From positions 23,661,502 to 23,725,501 of the forward strand of contig OX453285.1 of the NCBI GenBank assembly GCA_949710005.1: a DNA stretch of 64,000 nucleotides, written 5' to 3'. This DNA is from Ricordea florida. Its lineage: Eukaryota; Cnidaria; Anthozoa; Corallimorpharia; Ricordeidae. The notes beneath the pieces are model-generated. The model was not told where the DNA came from and searched no databases. It worked only from the letters and a program-made list of their open reading frames with translations. A program made the translations under genes and the position numbers. Shown here in pieces: positions 41,786 through 55,356 of the stretch. Within the stretch, counting starts at the first letter, position 1. The number at the start of each line of letters is the position of its first letter.

Positions 41786-42219
41786 CAGGGACGGCGGAGC
41801 CGGGGAGGCTGGGGGGGGGGCCTTAGCCCCCCCCCCCCACTTTTGAGGAGGATGACATTTTGTTTTGTTTAAGCTACAACTTTATACAAGCCTCGTCGGA
41901 AACTTTTCGCGTTTACGCGGTATTTTTAACATTTTCTCAGCGTGTGCTTCCTTCCCACAGACGGGAAGCTTGTGTCAAAAACCCGCAGGTTAGCGTTGGA
42001 GACCGGAAGGCTGAGAAATAACCTCCAAAATATTGCTGTAAGCATTAAAAGTACCTTTCATTTTACGCTTTATCCAGGCTAATTATTTCAAGAACTATGT
42101 CGCGGAGAATGTTGTAAATACGATTTCCGAGACTCTAGATTTCAAAGACCCCCTACCAACTCGCGCCTCTGGCGCTCGTTTTCAGCCCCCCCACTTCAAA
42201 ATACGCTCCGCGGTCCCTG
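41786..42219. mobile_element. TIR element CAGGGACGGCGGAGC with 5-bp duplication CTGGA
   Basis: The left end is CAGGGACGGCGGAGC and the right end complements it with one mismatch. CTGGA flanks it at 41781-41785 and 42220-42224. G and C runs lie inside the left end. Inserted in the gypsy fragment. Confidence 0.88.
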
Positions 42220-42343
42220 CTGGAGAAGCATTATCAACATCAACGTCATGAAAGAATTGATCAATCCTTGATGGAATATCTGGAAAAAGATGTTTATATT
42301 CAAACAGAAGGTTCTCCAGTTTTTGTCTTTGAGCTTCTGGTAA

Positions 42344-42630
42344 GGGACGGACCATTAGAAAAGTGATAGGGGGGGTGGGGAATTTTCAGCTTGCACGAAA
42401 TTTTTTTTCGCTCACTGCTTTTGCAGGAATTTTTTTTTCAGGTGAACCTCTCTGCACGAATTTTTTTTACTACGTGTGAAAAAGTCACAATTGGACCTTC
42501 CTTCTGCATGAATTTTTTTTTACCTTCTTCTTTGCATGAATTTTTTTTTGGCATTTTGCCTTGCATGAATTTTTTTTTGTATTTTTTCCCCAACCCCCCC
42601 CCCCCCATCACTTTTCTAATGGTCCGTCCC
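42344..42630 (+). mobile_element. GGGACGG-family TIR element, copy 2 (TAA duplication, inside gypsy)
   Basis: Ends as copy 1. Removing the element and one TAA joins the two parts of the gypsy frame without a shift, which fixes the 3-bp duplication. Confidence 0.88.
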
Positions 42631-42725
42631 TAAGTGAGACAGCTTGGAATCCAGCAGGTCACGCAGCACATCAGAGTTCGAGAGTCTTGCTGTGTCAGTG
42701 GGACTCTCTCAATCTAATTTGCAAC

Positions 42726-43566
42726 TAAATTCTTTCTCAGCCTCTGAAATAACTGCATTAACATTTGCAAGCTTGAATGGGGTTTTGCAGAACGTAGTTT
42801 TTTTATCAGAGCTGTTTCAGGGGCACCCAACGAGCAAATTTAGCCAAAAGCCTTTGAGAGACATTTCTAGGCTCCTTGTCATGTTTAAAGAAGAATTTGA
42901 TCTGTTCGGATATCTTAGCTGGAAATTGAAGTGTTCGAAAATTTTAGTTAATGATATCTTCATTTCAGAAATTGCTAGCTGGGCGGCACCTTCTAAAAAC
43001 TAATCCCAACGAACCATTTGCTCATCCGAAATTGCTAGATAATCTTTTTAAGTCACAAAAATTGCAAAAATATCCTTTTCAAAAGGACTACTTTTCTCTT
43101 GTTGCGAATCTCTTAGGTGATGTTTTAGGGACTGAAGATCTATTCAGAGACACGGTTCGAAAATCTGATGGCCTGTGTGTTCGATATTCGAAAATTCTAG
43201 CTCATCTTGCTTCCGAACAGATTTTTTACCTAAAGTAGTCGTTGGGTGCCCTTGCTGTTTATCGCAGTAAATATCTGAAACGGAGAATTATGTACAGCTA
43301 TGGTCATCCTGGATCATTCAACCCTGCTGTTATAACGAACAAAGAAGCGCATATGATTTACAGTCACATGAACAAGGAAGCTGGCTCCTCACAAGCTACT
43401 GGTCTTGTCAAGAAGAAAAGGTCCAAAATTTCCGACTTTTTTTCCAAAACTGAACAGCGCTCTTTTGAAGGTTAATTTGGGCTTTCGATGCTTTATTTAA
43501 CTTATGCTTAAATGAAAGCCTGCTACTATGTCTGTGCATCACATGTCATATATATGATCATTCTTT
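42726..43566 (+). other. Probable 5' part of the transposase relic, frames broken
   Basis: Three short overlapping frames (42644-43003, 42951-43238, 43242-43475) may be an eroded N-terminal region. The last ends in a KKKRSKISDFFSKT motif of the kind seen at N-termini of transposon proteins. Function cannot be told. Confidence 0.35.
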
Positions 43567-44752
43567 TTGTTTAGTTTAATTCGTTTTTTTTTAGAAGCTG
43601 CGTGCAAGAAATCTTGCCAACCAATTGCAGATAAATTAACTGATATTCAAGCTACGAAATCCACTGCTAAACCACCACATAACCCCACGGTCCCCACCCA
43701 GGTACTAGAGACATACGAACATTCCGCATCACCGAGTCAGTCTTCAATAGACATTCATCTCCATATAACAGAACCGTTTCAACCAACAAACTTTACTTTT
43801 CCCAAGAAAACATTTGGCAAACAGAATCGCTCATTTCACGCAAAATGGTTCACTGACTTTCCCTGGCTTCATTTTAATGAGCAAAGCGACTCTATGGTGT
43901 GTTTCATTTGCGTCCAACAGAATGAAAAATTGAATCTGCGCGCTGCTAGATATAAAGAATGGGTTTTCATTTCGCACGGATTTTTTAACTGGAAGAAGGC
44001 TTTGGTACGATTCAAGGAACATCAGCTTTCTGAGTGTCACAAGTTGGCCATGGAGTTTCAAATAAGCATTCCTAATAGTTGCGGAAATATCATCCAAGTG
44101 TCCTGTCTGCTTAAAATTATAGAATGTTTGCAGTACCTTGCTCGACAAGCAATGCCCATGCAAGGAGACACCGAAGAAGAATCTAATTTTACTCAGCTGC
44201 TCAAACTAAGAGGGAAGGATCAACCTGTCTTGTTAAAATGGTTAGAGAGGAAGGAAGATAAGAACACTTCACACGATATTCAAAACGAAATTATTTCTAT
44301 TATGACAAATAATGTCATCCGCAATTTAGTAGCAGATATCCGTGGTGGATTTTTCGCACTTATCGGTGACGAATACACGGATACAAGTAACAAAGAACAG
44401 TTAACAATATGTATCCGATGGATTGATAAACACCTGGAGGTCTCTAAAGATTTTCTTGTTTTTTTTTTTTCAACATACCTGATACAGGTGAGGAAACGAT
44501 AGTGTCGGTGATTAAAGATGTGTTACTAAAGCTAAAATTATCATTAACTTACTGTAGAGGACAGTGTTACGACGGCGCAAGTAACATGCTTGGACATAAA
44601 ACTGGCGTAGCTAAGAGAATCCAGGAAGTTCAGCCCAAGGCTCATGCCACTCACTGTCATGGACATTCATTAAGTTTCAGAAGCGTAGCTGGGGGGGGGG
44701 GTCCTGGGGTGCCCGTGACCCTCCCACCCTTGGTAGGCCTTCTTCGTGGAAC

Positions 44753-45197
44753 TTAACTGCTGGCTAGAAGCTATTTTGTAGGCTTGTCCTGCCCACTATA
44801 CTCTCACTGCTCATCCCAAAACTGTAACATTAAGGGACGGACCATTAGAAAAGTGATGGGGGGGGGGGAATTTTCAGCTTGCAGGAATTTTTTTTTTCGC
44901 TCACTGCTTTTGCAGGAATTTTTTTTTTTCAGGTGAACCTCTCTGCACGAATTTTTTTACTACGTGTGAAAAAGTCACAATTGGACCTTCCTTCTGCATG
45001 AATTTTTTTTTTACCTTCTTCAGTCTGCATGAATTTTTTTTTTGGCATTTTGCCTTGCATGAATTTTTTTTTGTTTCCCCCCCCCCCCCCCCATCACTTT
45101 TCTAATGGTTCGTCCCTTAACTGCTGGCTAGAAGCTATTTTGTAGGCTTGTCCTGCCCACTATACTCTCACTGCTCATCCCAAAACTGTAACATTAA
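44753..45197 (+). repeat. 81-bp direct duplication flanking a GGGACGG element
   Basis: 44753-44833 and 45117-45197 appear identical, each starting TTAACTGCTGGC and ending TGTAACATTAA. The element at 44834-45116 lies exactly between them. Confidence 0.9.
44834..45116 (+). mobile_element. GGGACGG-family TIR element, copy 3
   Basis: Same termini and internal GAATTTTTTTT units as copies 1 and 2, with TTAA on both sides at the junctions. Confidence 0.85.
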
Positions 45198-46027
45198 GTA
45201 AAACATGCACGGCGTGGAGGTCGACATGACAAATTCAGGTGAGTAGCCTCTGTGCCCCCCCCACCCCACCCCCTCTTTGAAAAATCCTGGCTAAGCCCGT
45301 GAGTTTGAGTGTAAAGGACACAGCAAAAAACTGTAAGTTGCTCCTAAATACAATGGACACAGCAAAAGAAGTCGTAACCCTCATAAAATTTTCTCCAAAA
45401 CGGGAACGTCTATTGGGAGACATAAAGGACAACCTTTATGAACAACCTGCAACCGGATCGGAGGTGTCATAAGCCTTTGTCCTACACGATGGACAGTGCG
45501 AGCAAGTTCAATTTCATCGCATTATAGATAATTACTCAGCTCTTCTTCAGGAGTGGATCGTGTGTCTTGACCAAAAGCTACAAGCAGATGTACGTGGTAG
45601 GATTATTGGATGTTTTGACTTCTTCTTTGGGCTACATTTGGGTGAACGGCTGTTGTCGCATACAGATAGCCTATCCAAAACATTACAAAAGACAAAGATG
45701 TCCGCTTTTAGTGGACAACGAGTTGCAAATCTTACAAAACAGGTCCTGCAGAAGATGCGGAATAACGAGTGCTTCAAATCATTCTATGACACAATTGTAA
45801 CCAAAAGTAAAAAGCATCCTTCCATCTCGGAACCAGCCTTACCTGGGCAAAAACGAGCACCTAGCAGGTTTGAAATTGGAACAGGGCCCCCATGTTATCC
45901 AACAACACCACAGGAGCGTTACAGACGCATATACTTTGAGGCGATTGACCGAATGGTCAACGCAATTGATAACCGTTTTAACCAAGCAAGTCCGACGTGT
46001 ATGCAAAGATGGAGTCTCTTTTAGTTA

Positions 46028-46298
46028 GGGACGGACCATTAGAAAAGTGATGAGGGGGGGGGGGGGGGCGTGGGGAAAAAAAAACAAAAAAAAATCATGC
46101 AAGGCAAAATGCCAAAAAAAAATTCATGCAGAAGGAAGGTCCAATTGTGACTTTTTCACACGTAGTAAAAAAAATTCGTGCAGAGAGGTTCACCTGAAAA
46201 AAAAAATTCCTGCAAAAGCAGTGAGCGAAAAAAAATTCGTGCAGGCTGAAAATTCCCCACCCCCCCCCCCCCCCATCACTTTTCTAATGGTCCGTCCC
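46028..46298 (-). mobile_element. GGGACGG-family TIR element, copy 4 (TTA duplication, reversed)
   Basis: Interior in reverse orientation relative to copies 1-3. TTA flanks it at 46025-46027 and 46299-46301. It splits the transposase C-terminal part. Confidence 0.88.
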
Positions 46299-46899
46299 TT
46301 AAGTGCCTTAATTGCCAGGATTATTCGACGGAGTTGCATTTTCTTGGAGCAAATTACGGAGAGGATGTTGATGTTAGAACATTGAATGTTCAACTGGAAA
46401 TATTTAAGGTGTTGATGAAGGACGGAGAATTTACCTGTTTTGATGACATTTTAGCCAAGATCAAGCAGCTTTCGGAAGCCGAAGAGTGTATGATGACTGA
46501 GATCATAACCCTATGTAAACTTCTTCTTGTAAATCCAGCAACCAGTGCAGCAGGCGAGAGATCCTTTTCTTCTGCTCGGAGACTGAAAACGTGGCTACGC
46601 TAGACGATGACACAAACAAGATTTAGCAATCTGACAATACTTAATACCCAAATAATAAAGAAAATAAATTGATAAGAAAACGGCAGGATGTTACTCAAGA
46701 TCAGGGACGGTGAAGCTTCAGTATGTTTTAAAATCTTGATTGGTACAGAGGTGGGCGTATCGTCTGACAGAGACACTGTTCCATCATGATAAAGGGCTTA
46801 ATAACATCAGCCTCTTGAAAAGAAGGAACAAGCTTTTATAGTTAGTTATATCAAACTTTGAACTAGAACTAGCAAAAAAGGGTTTGAACCTGATTTCGA

Positions 46900-47003
46900 C
46901 TGTAAGTTACGGATCCTCGTTTTTTCTGCTCGGATTTATGGCCCGCGCGCATCGCGCTTGGGTCATAAATTCGCGAGGGAAAAGACTCGGTCCGTAACTT
47001 ACA
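46900..47003. mobile_element. Short palindromic MITE with GTAAGTTACGGA ends
   Basis: GTAAGTTACGGATCC at the left and GGTCCGTAACTTAC at the right, with an inner GCGCGC-containing inverted segment. About 100 bp. Confidence 0.7.
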
Positions 47004-47773
47004 AAACAGACCTCGAACTCAGTTAGTAAGAGGTAGTATAGCTCAGCCAATTTTCGAATTCAGAAGAGGAAACATCCCTATAATTTTTTTGGCTCACCCA
47101 TTTGTATTAGGGAGTTACGAGATCAGACACTACATACATTCACATGGTTCTTTCAAGGTAATGATAATCTTAGGAAACTATCAACGTGTAATTACTGCTG
47201 AAAGAAACAAGAAACAATTAACCGAAGAGTCATATTAGTTAATATCATCACTTTAACCCTCCACTGTCAATCAATTTTTATCAATTTTTGCTTTTTTCTT
47301 GTATTATTTAAATGAAGCTAAATGAAAACCAAGGGTACCATTTTTTAACGGATGATCACCAAAACAGCATATTTAATAGCCCCTGAGATGACCAGCAAAA
47401 ACCACCTATTTTAGAGGGTATGGACGGTGTTTACAGATAGCTGAGATTCGTTTTTTAACTGATAGCTGAGAATTGTTGCGTAACTGTTAGCAGACATTAG
47501 TAAATTGTGTCTGAATATTCTATAAAAATTACCAAAAAAGGTCAATTTCAATGTAAACAAGACACCTAGAGGCGTTTCCGTGTTACCCATGGCCACAATC
47601 GGTTTACAAAAATTGACCAGTTACAGTAACCTGCCATAGTTAGTCAATGCGACCAGGCAAACTCATGAATCATTGGTGAAATAAGGGAGGTGGCGAAAGT
47701 TACCAGACAGATGAACCTTTGGAGTACTCAATGGATTTCGGTCTGAAACCCATGTAAATAAAAGCACAATCGA

Positions 47774-47891
47774 TTCCTATGAATACCATGCCACAAGGAT
47801 AACACCGGTGCTCCACCGATCACCGAAGTTAAGCCCTGTCGGGCGGGGTTAGTAATTGGATGAGTGACCGCATGAAAATACCCCGTGTCTT
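47774..47891 (+). pseudogene. 5S rRNA-like sequence, probably a pseudogene or 5S-derived element
   Basis: An ordered match to eukaryotic 5S rRNA: ACCGATCACCGAAGTTAAGC (box A region), GTCGGGCGGGGTTAGTA, TTGGATGAGTGACCGC (intermediate and C boxes) and AATACCCCGTGTC. The 5' terminal stem is poorly kept, and after the match comes AAAAATAT rather than a clean T-run. Intact A and C boxes leave some chance of pol III activity. Confidence 0.7.
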
Positions 47892-48062
47892 AAAAATATA
47901 CATGTACTATGCATTTCCAAAGACAGAAAAATCAACATGAGGCTTCCCCAGCCAAGACCTCGAAAGAAACAAAAAACTTGTTTGCTTTTAGAGGCATAAA
48001 ACTATCTATTTTATTGAGTCAGTGAAAAACACATTCCAGGTTTTGATCAAAACGATCACTAG

Positions 48063-48147
48063 ACAGGTTGCAGGTTGAAGGTTGCAGGTTGCAGGTCGCA
48101 GGTCGCAGGTCGCAGGTTGCAGGTTGCAGGTTGCAGGTTGCAGGTTG
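48063..48147 (+). repeat. 7-bp tandem repeat (CAGGTTG/CAGGTCG)n
   Basis: About 12 copies of GCAGGTT with GCAGGTC variants. Confidence 0.92.
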
Positions 48148-48930
48148 CAAAATTCAGGAATATGAAATTGAGGAAAGAATATTAACTGAGATAAAAGTTA
48201 ACTGTTACTTGAGAAATGGTCAAAAATTTAGCTGACAACTGAGAAATGGACAAAACCTTAGCTGATAGCTGAGATTTCCGCACCTCCATCGTGACCCTCT
48301 TGTATTAAACCTTTAAAATGACCTCCAAACAAGCCTTTTTTTAACCCGTAAAATATTTACCAAAACCACATACATTTTATAAACCCTTAAAGTGACTAGG
48401 AGTACAAGACTCCAGCCGACATAGCTTTAGGGGTCACTGGGACACACAAACCGCCCCACAACGACAAGGTGGCGATCCCAACATAACGCCCATAAAATGA
48501 CCACTTAAAACTTTTAAAATGCCAACCGAAAAGCATATTTTATGCAGCTAAAACGGCCACCAAAGATCGTCGTATTTTATGCCCCTTGAACGACCCCCCC
48601 AGAACAGCCTTTTTAACGCCCCTTAAAATTACCACCAAAAACCGTTTATTTTTAGGCGTTCAAATGACTACCAAAAACGGCCTACTTTTAATAAGAGCAT
48701 TAAAAAGCCCCTGAAATGACCACCACAAACTGGCCATTTTTAAGCCACTCAAATGTCCACCAATGGAGACATTTTTTAAGGCCTTAAGACGAGCACCACA
48801 ATCAGTGAAATCTTAAGTCACTTAATTCACCCCCAAAATAGGCTATTTTAAGCCCTTAAAATGATCAGCACAAACAGCCAATTTTAGACCCCTCAAATAA
48901 CCACCAAGTACCGGCTTATCCTCTGCCCCT

Positions 48931-49145
48931 TTAACCCTTTAAGCCCCGAGGGGTCTCCCTGGGACGAGTAAAATCGTCTGGCGTTAGCCAGAGTAAAATC
49001 TGTAAAGACACTATTGGGGCTTAAAGGGTTAAGGAGATAGTTTTTATCCCTTTAAGCCCCGAGGGGTCTCCCTGGGACGAGTAAAATCATCTGGCGTTAG
49101 CCAGAGTAAAATCTGTAAAGACACTATTGGGGCTTAAAGGGTTAA
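48931..49145. repeat. Two tandem subfamily II palindromes
   Basis: 48931-49032 and 49045-49145, separated by GGAGATAGTTTTT. The arms are CCCTTTAAGCCCC and its exact complement. Confidence 0.9.
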
Positions 49146-49609
49146 TTGACTTCTAAAAACCGCCTATTTTTGGACTCCGAAAATAACCTCAAATAATCGC
49201 TTTCTTCTCTGCCCCTAAAATGACCACAAACCCTGCCTATTTTTGTGCCCCAAAGATGACCACCAAAAACCCCCTAATTTAATAACCCCGGATTTACCTC
49301 TAAAAACAGCCTACTTTTAAGCCCCTACAATGACCACTAACAGCTGTCTATCATTCTGCTTTGAAAAGGACTGTCACAAACCGCCCTTTAAAGCCCTTCA
49401 AATGGCCACCAAAGCAGCATCTTTTTAAGATCCTAAAATGAGCAGCAGAACATCATTTTTAAGCCTCTAAATTGACCACCAAAGGCACCTAGAAATAGTG
49501 TTACATCTTATTCGTGACGGAAGTGACAAAGTAGAATTTCACAAGGCACCGTTGAATCTTTTAATAACATTGTTAACTCATCCAGTACTCCTGGGGAAAA
49601 GATCCTCCC

Positions 49610-49862
49610 TTCGTACAAATGACAAAGTATAGCAGCCAGGCTTCCCCGCGCTTTGTGAGTTCGGGTAGTGAATCATGTAAGCCTTTACAAAATTTCTCGA
49701 GATCTTCTCGGGGGGGGGGAGGGGTTGGGGGGAAATCAGATCTCAGGATATTTTGTAAAGGCTTACATGATTCACTACTCGCGAGTTCAGTTCCCTAGGC
49801 GGGTCAAATTACGGGTGTCGACCCGCGGACTGGCTACCTGCTTGTTGCATCAGATTCAGGTA
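49610..49862 (+). repeat. Dispersed repeat, copy carrying a palindromic insertion
   Basis: The same repeat as 41080-41215 (AGCAGCCAGG, CCCCGCGCTTT, ATTACGGGTGTCGACCCGCG), split by the element at 49663-49782. Confidence 0.8.
49663..49782. mobile_element. Palindromic MITE, 120 bp, GAGTTC duplication
   Basis: The arms GTAGTGAATCATGTAAGCC and complement surround a G-rich centre. GAGTTC flanks it at 49657-49662 and 49783-49788. The related repeat at 41140 lacks the insertion and shows the empty target. Confidence 0.85.
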
Positions 49863-51779
49863 GAGAAGAGACAAGGAAAATCTTTTATTAACTGCACAGT
49901 GAATCATACAATAGCTGTACTGCAAGCTGCAAGATGTGGTGGATTTTCAGGGGCATCCTCTGATTTTCCAAGGTAGTGGTTGTACCAACTGACCAGGGAT
50001 GAGGGAGGAGGTTGGGAAGGGAGGGGAGCTCTTTGGGTGTAAAATATTGTGGAGGAGCAAAGTGTTTTTGGGAAAAATCTCAGTTTGCATTTCATGTGTT
50101 GTTGATTTACCAGCAATGTTTGGGAAATTTTTGCAGTGAAAGGGAAGATTTGTCTCAGGAAACTGTTCAGTTTCGTATTGATCAGTAGTATGTGTACATT
50201 TATTCAAAAGATGTCTTTTTTATTACTGTTTTTCTTGGTGTGGTATGGTTTCGTTTTCATTTTGATCAAGCATTTTTTCAGCTCGGAGGAATAGCCATTG
50301 TTAGAGGAGGATTTTAATAACTTGAATTAATTCCACTAAATAATTTTAAATGTTTCCCTCATCCACTGCACTCATTCATGAAAATTTGTTCAACACTTGA
50401 ACCGCATACACCTTTACACCTAAACACTTTTGAGGTTATTATGCTGTGGTTAAAGGAATATTAAAGAAAGAGCTGGGTAAATGCCCATACTATTTCTAAA
50501 ATAATTATTTGGCACAAAAATCATAACTCAAGTCAATAAATTTAACTATGCATGATTTAATTTTCTTAGCTTCTGACATTCCTGGTCCATGAGAAATACA
50601 CTTACAATATAACATATTTGAACCTAGGAATCTCAGCAGTTGATTGTGGAGTGCGATTGTCTTGGTGTGGGTAGTTCTGTAAAGAACTATTGTTGATGTT
50701 TACCTTTCCTGCTGCATTCACACCAGAGCTTAAACTTGTTTTAAAGCTGTTTAGTTTAACATGGCTTGGAATCACTTTGCGTTAAATAGCTCTGTGTAAA
50801 TTCTTTACTAACTTGAAAGTTATTTCTTATTAGAAGCTAAACTGTTAGACTCTTTCTCACTATGTATAAAAATTAGACTTTACCCATTTGGGAGGCTGTT
50901 GTGAAATTTCAAAACCTAGTTTAACTATACAAGTTTAGCTGGTGTGAATACAAATTAAGCCCCAATATCAATATTCATTTTCTCATAAATGTTCTTATAT
51001 ATTTGTTATGGTACTGGTGAGGAGAATTTGTTTGAATATCAATACAATTCTTTCTTGGTGATCATTTTTGTTATTCTTATAACCTGAATGGTTAATGAAC
51101 AGTGAATATTGTAACGAGAAATTGGATGCTGGTCACTGACTAGCTGTTCAAGTCATCGGCAGAAGTCACCACTTGACTCTGAGGATGAGTTCTGCTCAGC
51201 TTGTTGAAACATCAGTCAGTGCCAAAAACAATTCCTTTCAGAACAAGCAACAACCAGACAATCGAATTTGACAAACACTGAATTTTAACTTGATGTGGAT
51301 CAGACATTGGAATTTGATTTCAATGATAAAATATCTCAGACCAACTAAATATCATCATTTCCACGTGACCTGTTATTCCATCACGACACAATGCATGTGC
51401 TCTGGTCAAGTTTCTCGTCATTTCACAACACATTTCAGGGTTGTGATCAAATAAGAACAAGTGTATCTAGTCGAAATTTACACAGAAACACGCATGGTAA
51501 CGACATATAGAAGACACGAAAAACAGACGGGATATTACACAACAAAAAAAACAAGGCGAAAGCGACACAACTGACGTATCATACAACTACAAAGACAGAG
51601 ACTAAGAATACGATACCAAACGCATGGAAAACGAATGAAAACAGAACTTATCGGAGACAACACAAAAAGAACGACTTCACGACAACAACAGCACAATGTG
51701 ACTCGTACAGTCAATGTCCCGGATGTAGTTGCATCAACGTGACAAGGTGCTGGGTAACCATCAATTCTGACTGAGCAAA
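49863..51779. other. Upstream region of RNF113; one dispersed repeat, no gene
   Basis: 50960-51270 is a copy of the 37050-37235 repeat, extended by GTTGAAACATCAGTCAGTGC. The rest holds no recognisable gene. The RNF113 promoter should lie near 51700. Confidence 0.5.
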
Positions 51780-54219
<2,440 letters not shown>

Positions 54220-55235
54220 AGAATACTAAGAGTTTTTACCAATAAGTCATAAATATTGTTATAAAATTAGTATTAAAATGCTCTCTTCTTAATTGCAATA
54301 CTGAGCCCATCTAAGTACCATGACTACTATATAGGTGAATACCTGGATATTTAAGATAATGGTGAACAAGAGCCATACCTCAAGGTTCTTATGATTGAAG
54401 CTTATCCTGGTCTGTAGAGCATGAAACCCATGGAAGTATTGTTAGTGAACCCTGGATGGGATGCTAGTTAATCACAGGGTCACCCCCAGTAGTACATCAT
54501 GAGTACCACAGGAAACCTACAGAAGTCACAGGAGGCCCACACAACCAGTCCTTATCATCCTGGTTTCCATGTCATGAAACACATTGGAGTATTGTTAGTG
54601 CTAGTCCTTGTGAAGTGACCTTCAGTATGATATGTATATTACTGGTATCCATTGATATACGTGAGTGAAGAGAGAGGTGACAGTGTGAAGATAACTTTTT
54701 TGTGCAGGGAACTAATGCCATCACCTCATTTCAAAACCCAGACTTCCTGGACGTTTTGATTGAAAGACTACATGCTAACTACACTGCAGTACTTGTGACC
54801 ATGCGTAAATGTGCAACAAACAAGAACTAGAAAAATCATGAAACCAAGCCAACATGGCGCATTGCTTCAATGAAACCAAGAACTGCAATTAACCAGCGCA
54901 CAAGGAAAAAAGCTTGACAAAAGAAATTTAGCTGAACCCCTCTTCCCATTTGATATCATTTATTGTAATAATTGGAAATGAGGGTATCCTTTCTCTTTTC
55001 ATTGATAAAGTAAAATTTAAAATGTTATGGATGGTTTTTGCTGGAAAATATCTCCTGTGATCACAGTTGATATAGTTTGTATCCTCCTCCCACTCCCTTT
55101 GCCTTTTTTGTACCTCAACTTCCTTGTGTGTTAGTTATAAATTGGTAACAGGATGGAAAATTTTACAGTTTACATGTAACAACCAAGTTAACATGCATCT
55201 GTTTTGTGTTTGAGGAGAAAACACGGAATGTTTTT
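54220..55235. other. Intergenic after RNF113, nothing recognised
   Basis: AT-rich sequence with no gene-like frame and no clear repeat. Confidence 0.4.
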
Positions 55236-55356
55236 CGCAAAGGTCCCTACTTCATTATGCATGCTGTAGCTGTACAAAAAGTGTTTGCACACACACTTCC
55301 CAAGACAATTCAACTACAGCATGCATTATGAAGTAGGGACCTGTGTGGCCCGTAAA
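55236..55356. mobile_element. Same palindromic MITE family, copy 3
   Basis: AGGTCCCTACTTCATTATGC at the left, with the complement at the right ending GGGACCTGTGTGG. Confidence 0.82.

Larger units (their letters stand above)
41527..42725 (-). pseudogene. Ty3/gypsy-type retrotransposon pol fragment, interrupted by two elements
   Basis: On minus, the segment before the RT domain (LFEYKHLFPDIPS, then a PVKQ-like motif) is followed, after internal loss of most of the RT, by an RNase H end (REYNLDIRHVKGKDSVIADC) and a stop near 41527. The frame is broken by a 434-bp element (41786-42219) and a GGGACGG element (42344-42630), and shifts again inside the RNase H part. It is clearly dead. Confidence 0.8.
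44678..45301 (+). mobile_element. CGTAGC-family TIR element inside the transposase, 5-bp duplication AGTTT
   Basis: Starts CAGAAGCGTAGCTGGG and ends AATCCTGGCTAAGCCCGTG, flanked by AGTTT at 44673-44677 and 45302-45306. Its outer parts match the 160-bp copy at 9323-9482 in reverse orientation. Deleting it with one AGTTT restores the host frame. Confidence 0.85.
43567..46680 (+). pseudogene. hAT-superfamily transposase of the DUF4371 / ZMYM1-like type, dead
   Basis: Parts in order: a TTF-type zinc-finger-like region (WLHFNEQSDSMVCFICVQQ, later CHKLAMEF); a DUF4371-like block (GDEYTDTSNKEQLTICIRW, GQCYDGASNML, HCHGHSLS); a middle helical part (45310-46010); and a C-terminal hAT dimerisation motif (NPATSAAGERSFSSARRLKT). 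Damage: a frameshift at the T-run near 44465, a 624-bp insertion at 44678-45301, a frameshift near 45995, a GGGACGG element at 46028-46298, and a TAG within the last motif (about 46601). Not functional. Confidence 0.88.
47260..49490 (+). repeat. Degenerate minisatellite, about 40-bp spacing (AAAATGACCACCAAAAACNGCC)
   Basis: Units of the form ATGACCACCAAAAAC, GCCTATTTTTAAGCCCCT recur with strong decay at roughly 38-50 bp spacing, especially 48300-48930 and 49145-49490. The array is split by other repeats (48063-48147, 48931-49145). No coding frame. Confidence 0.75.

Noticed and set aside
43567..44502. A host ZMYM1-like gene
   Set aside because: Frameshifts, three insertions and a stop in the C-terminal motif show a dead hAT transposase.
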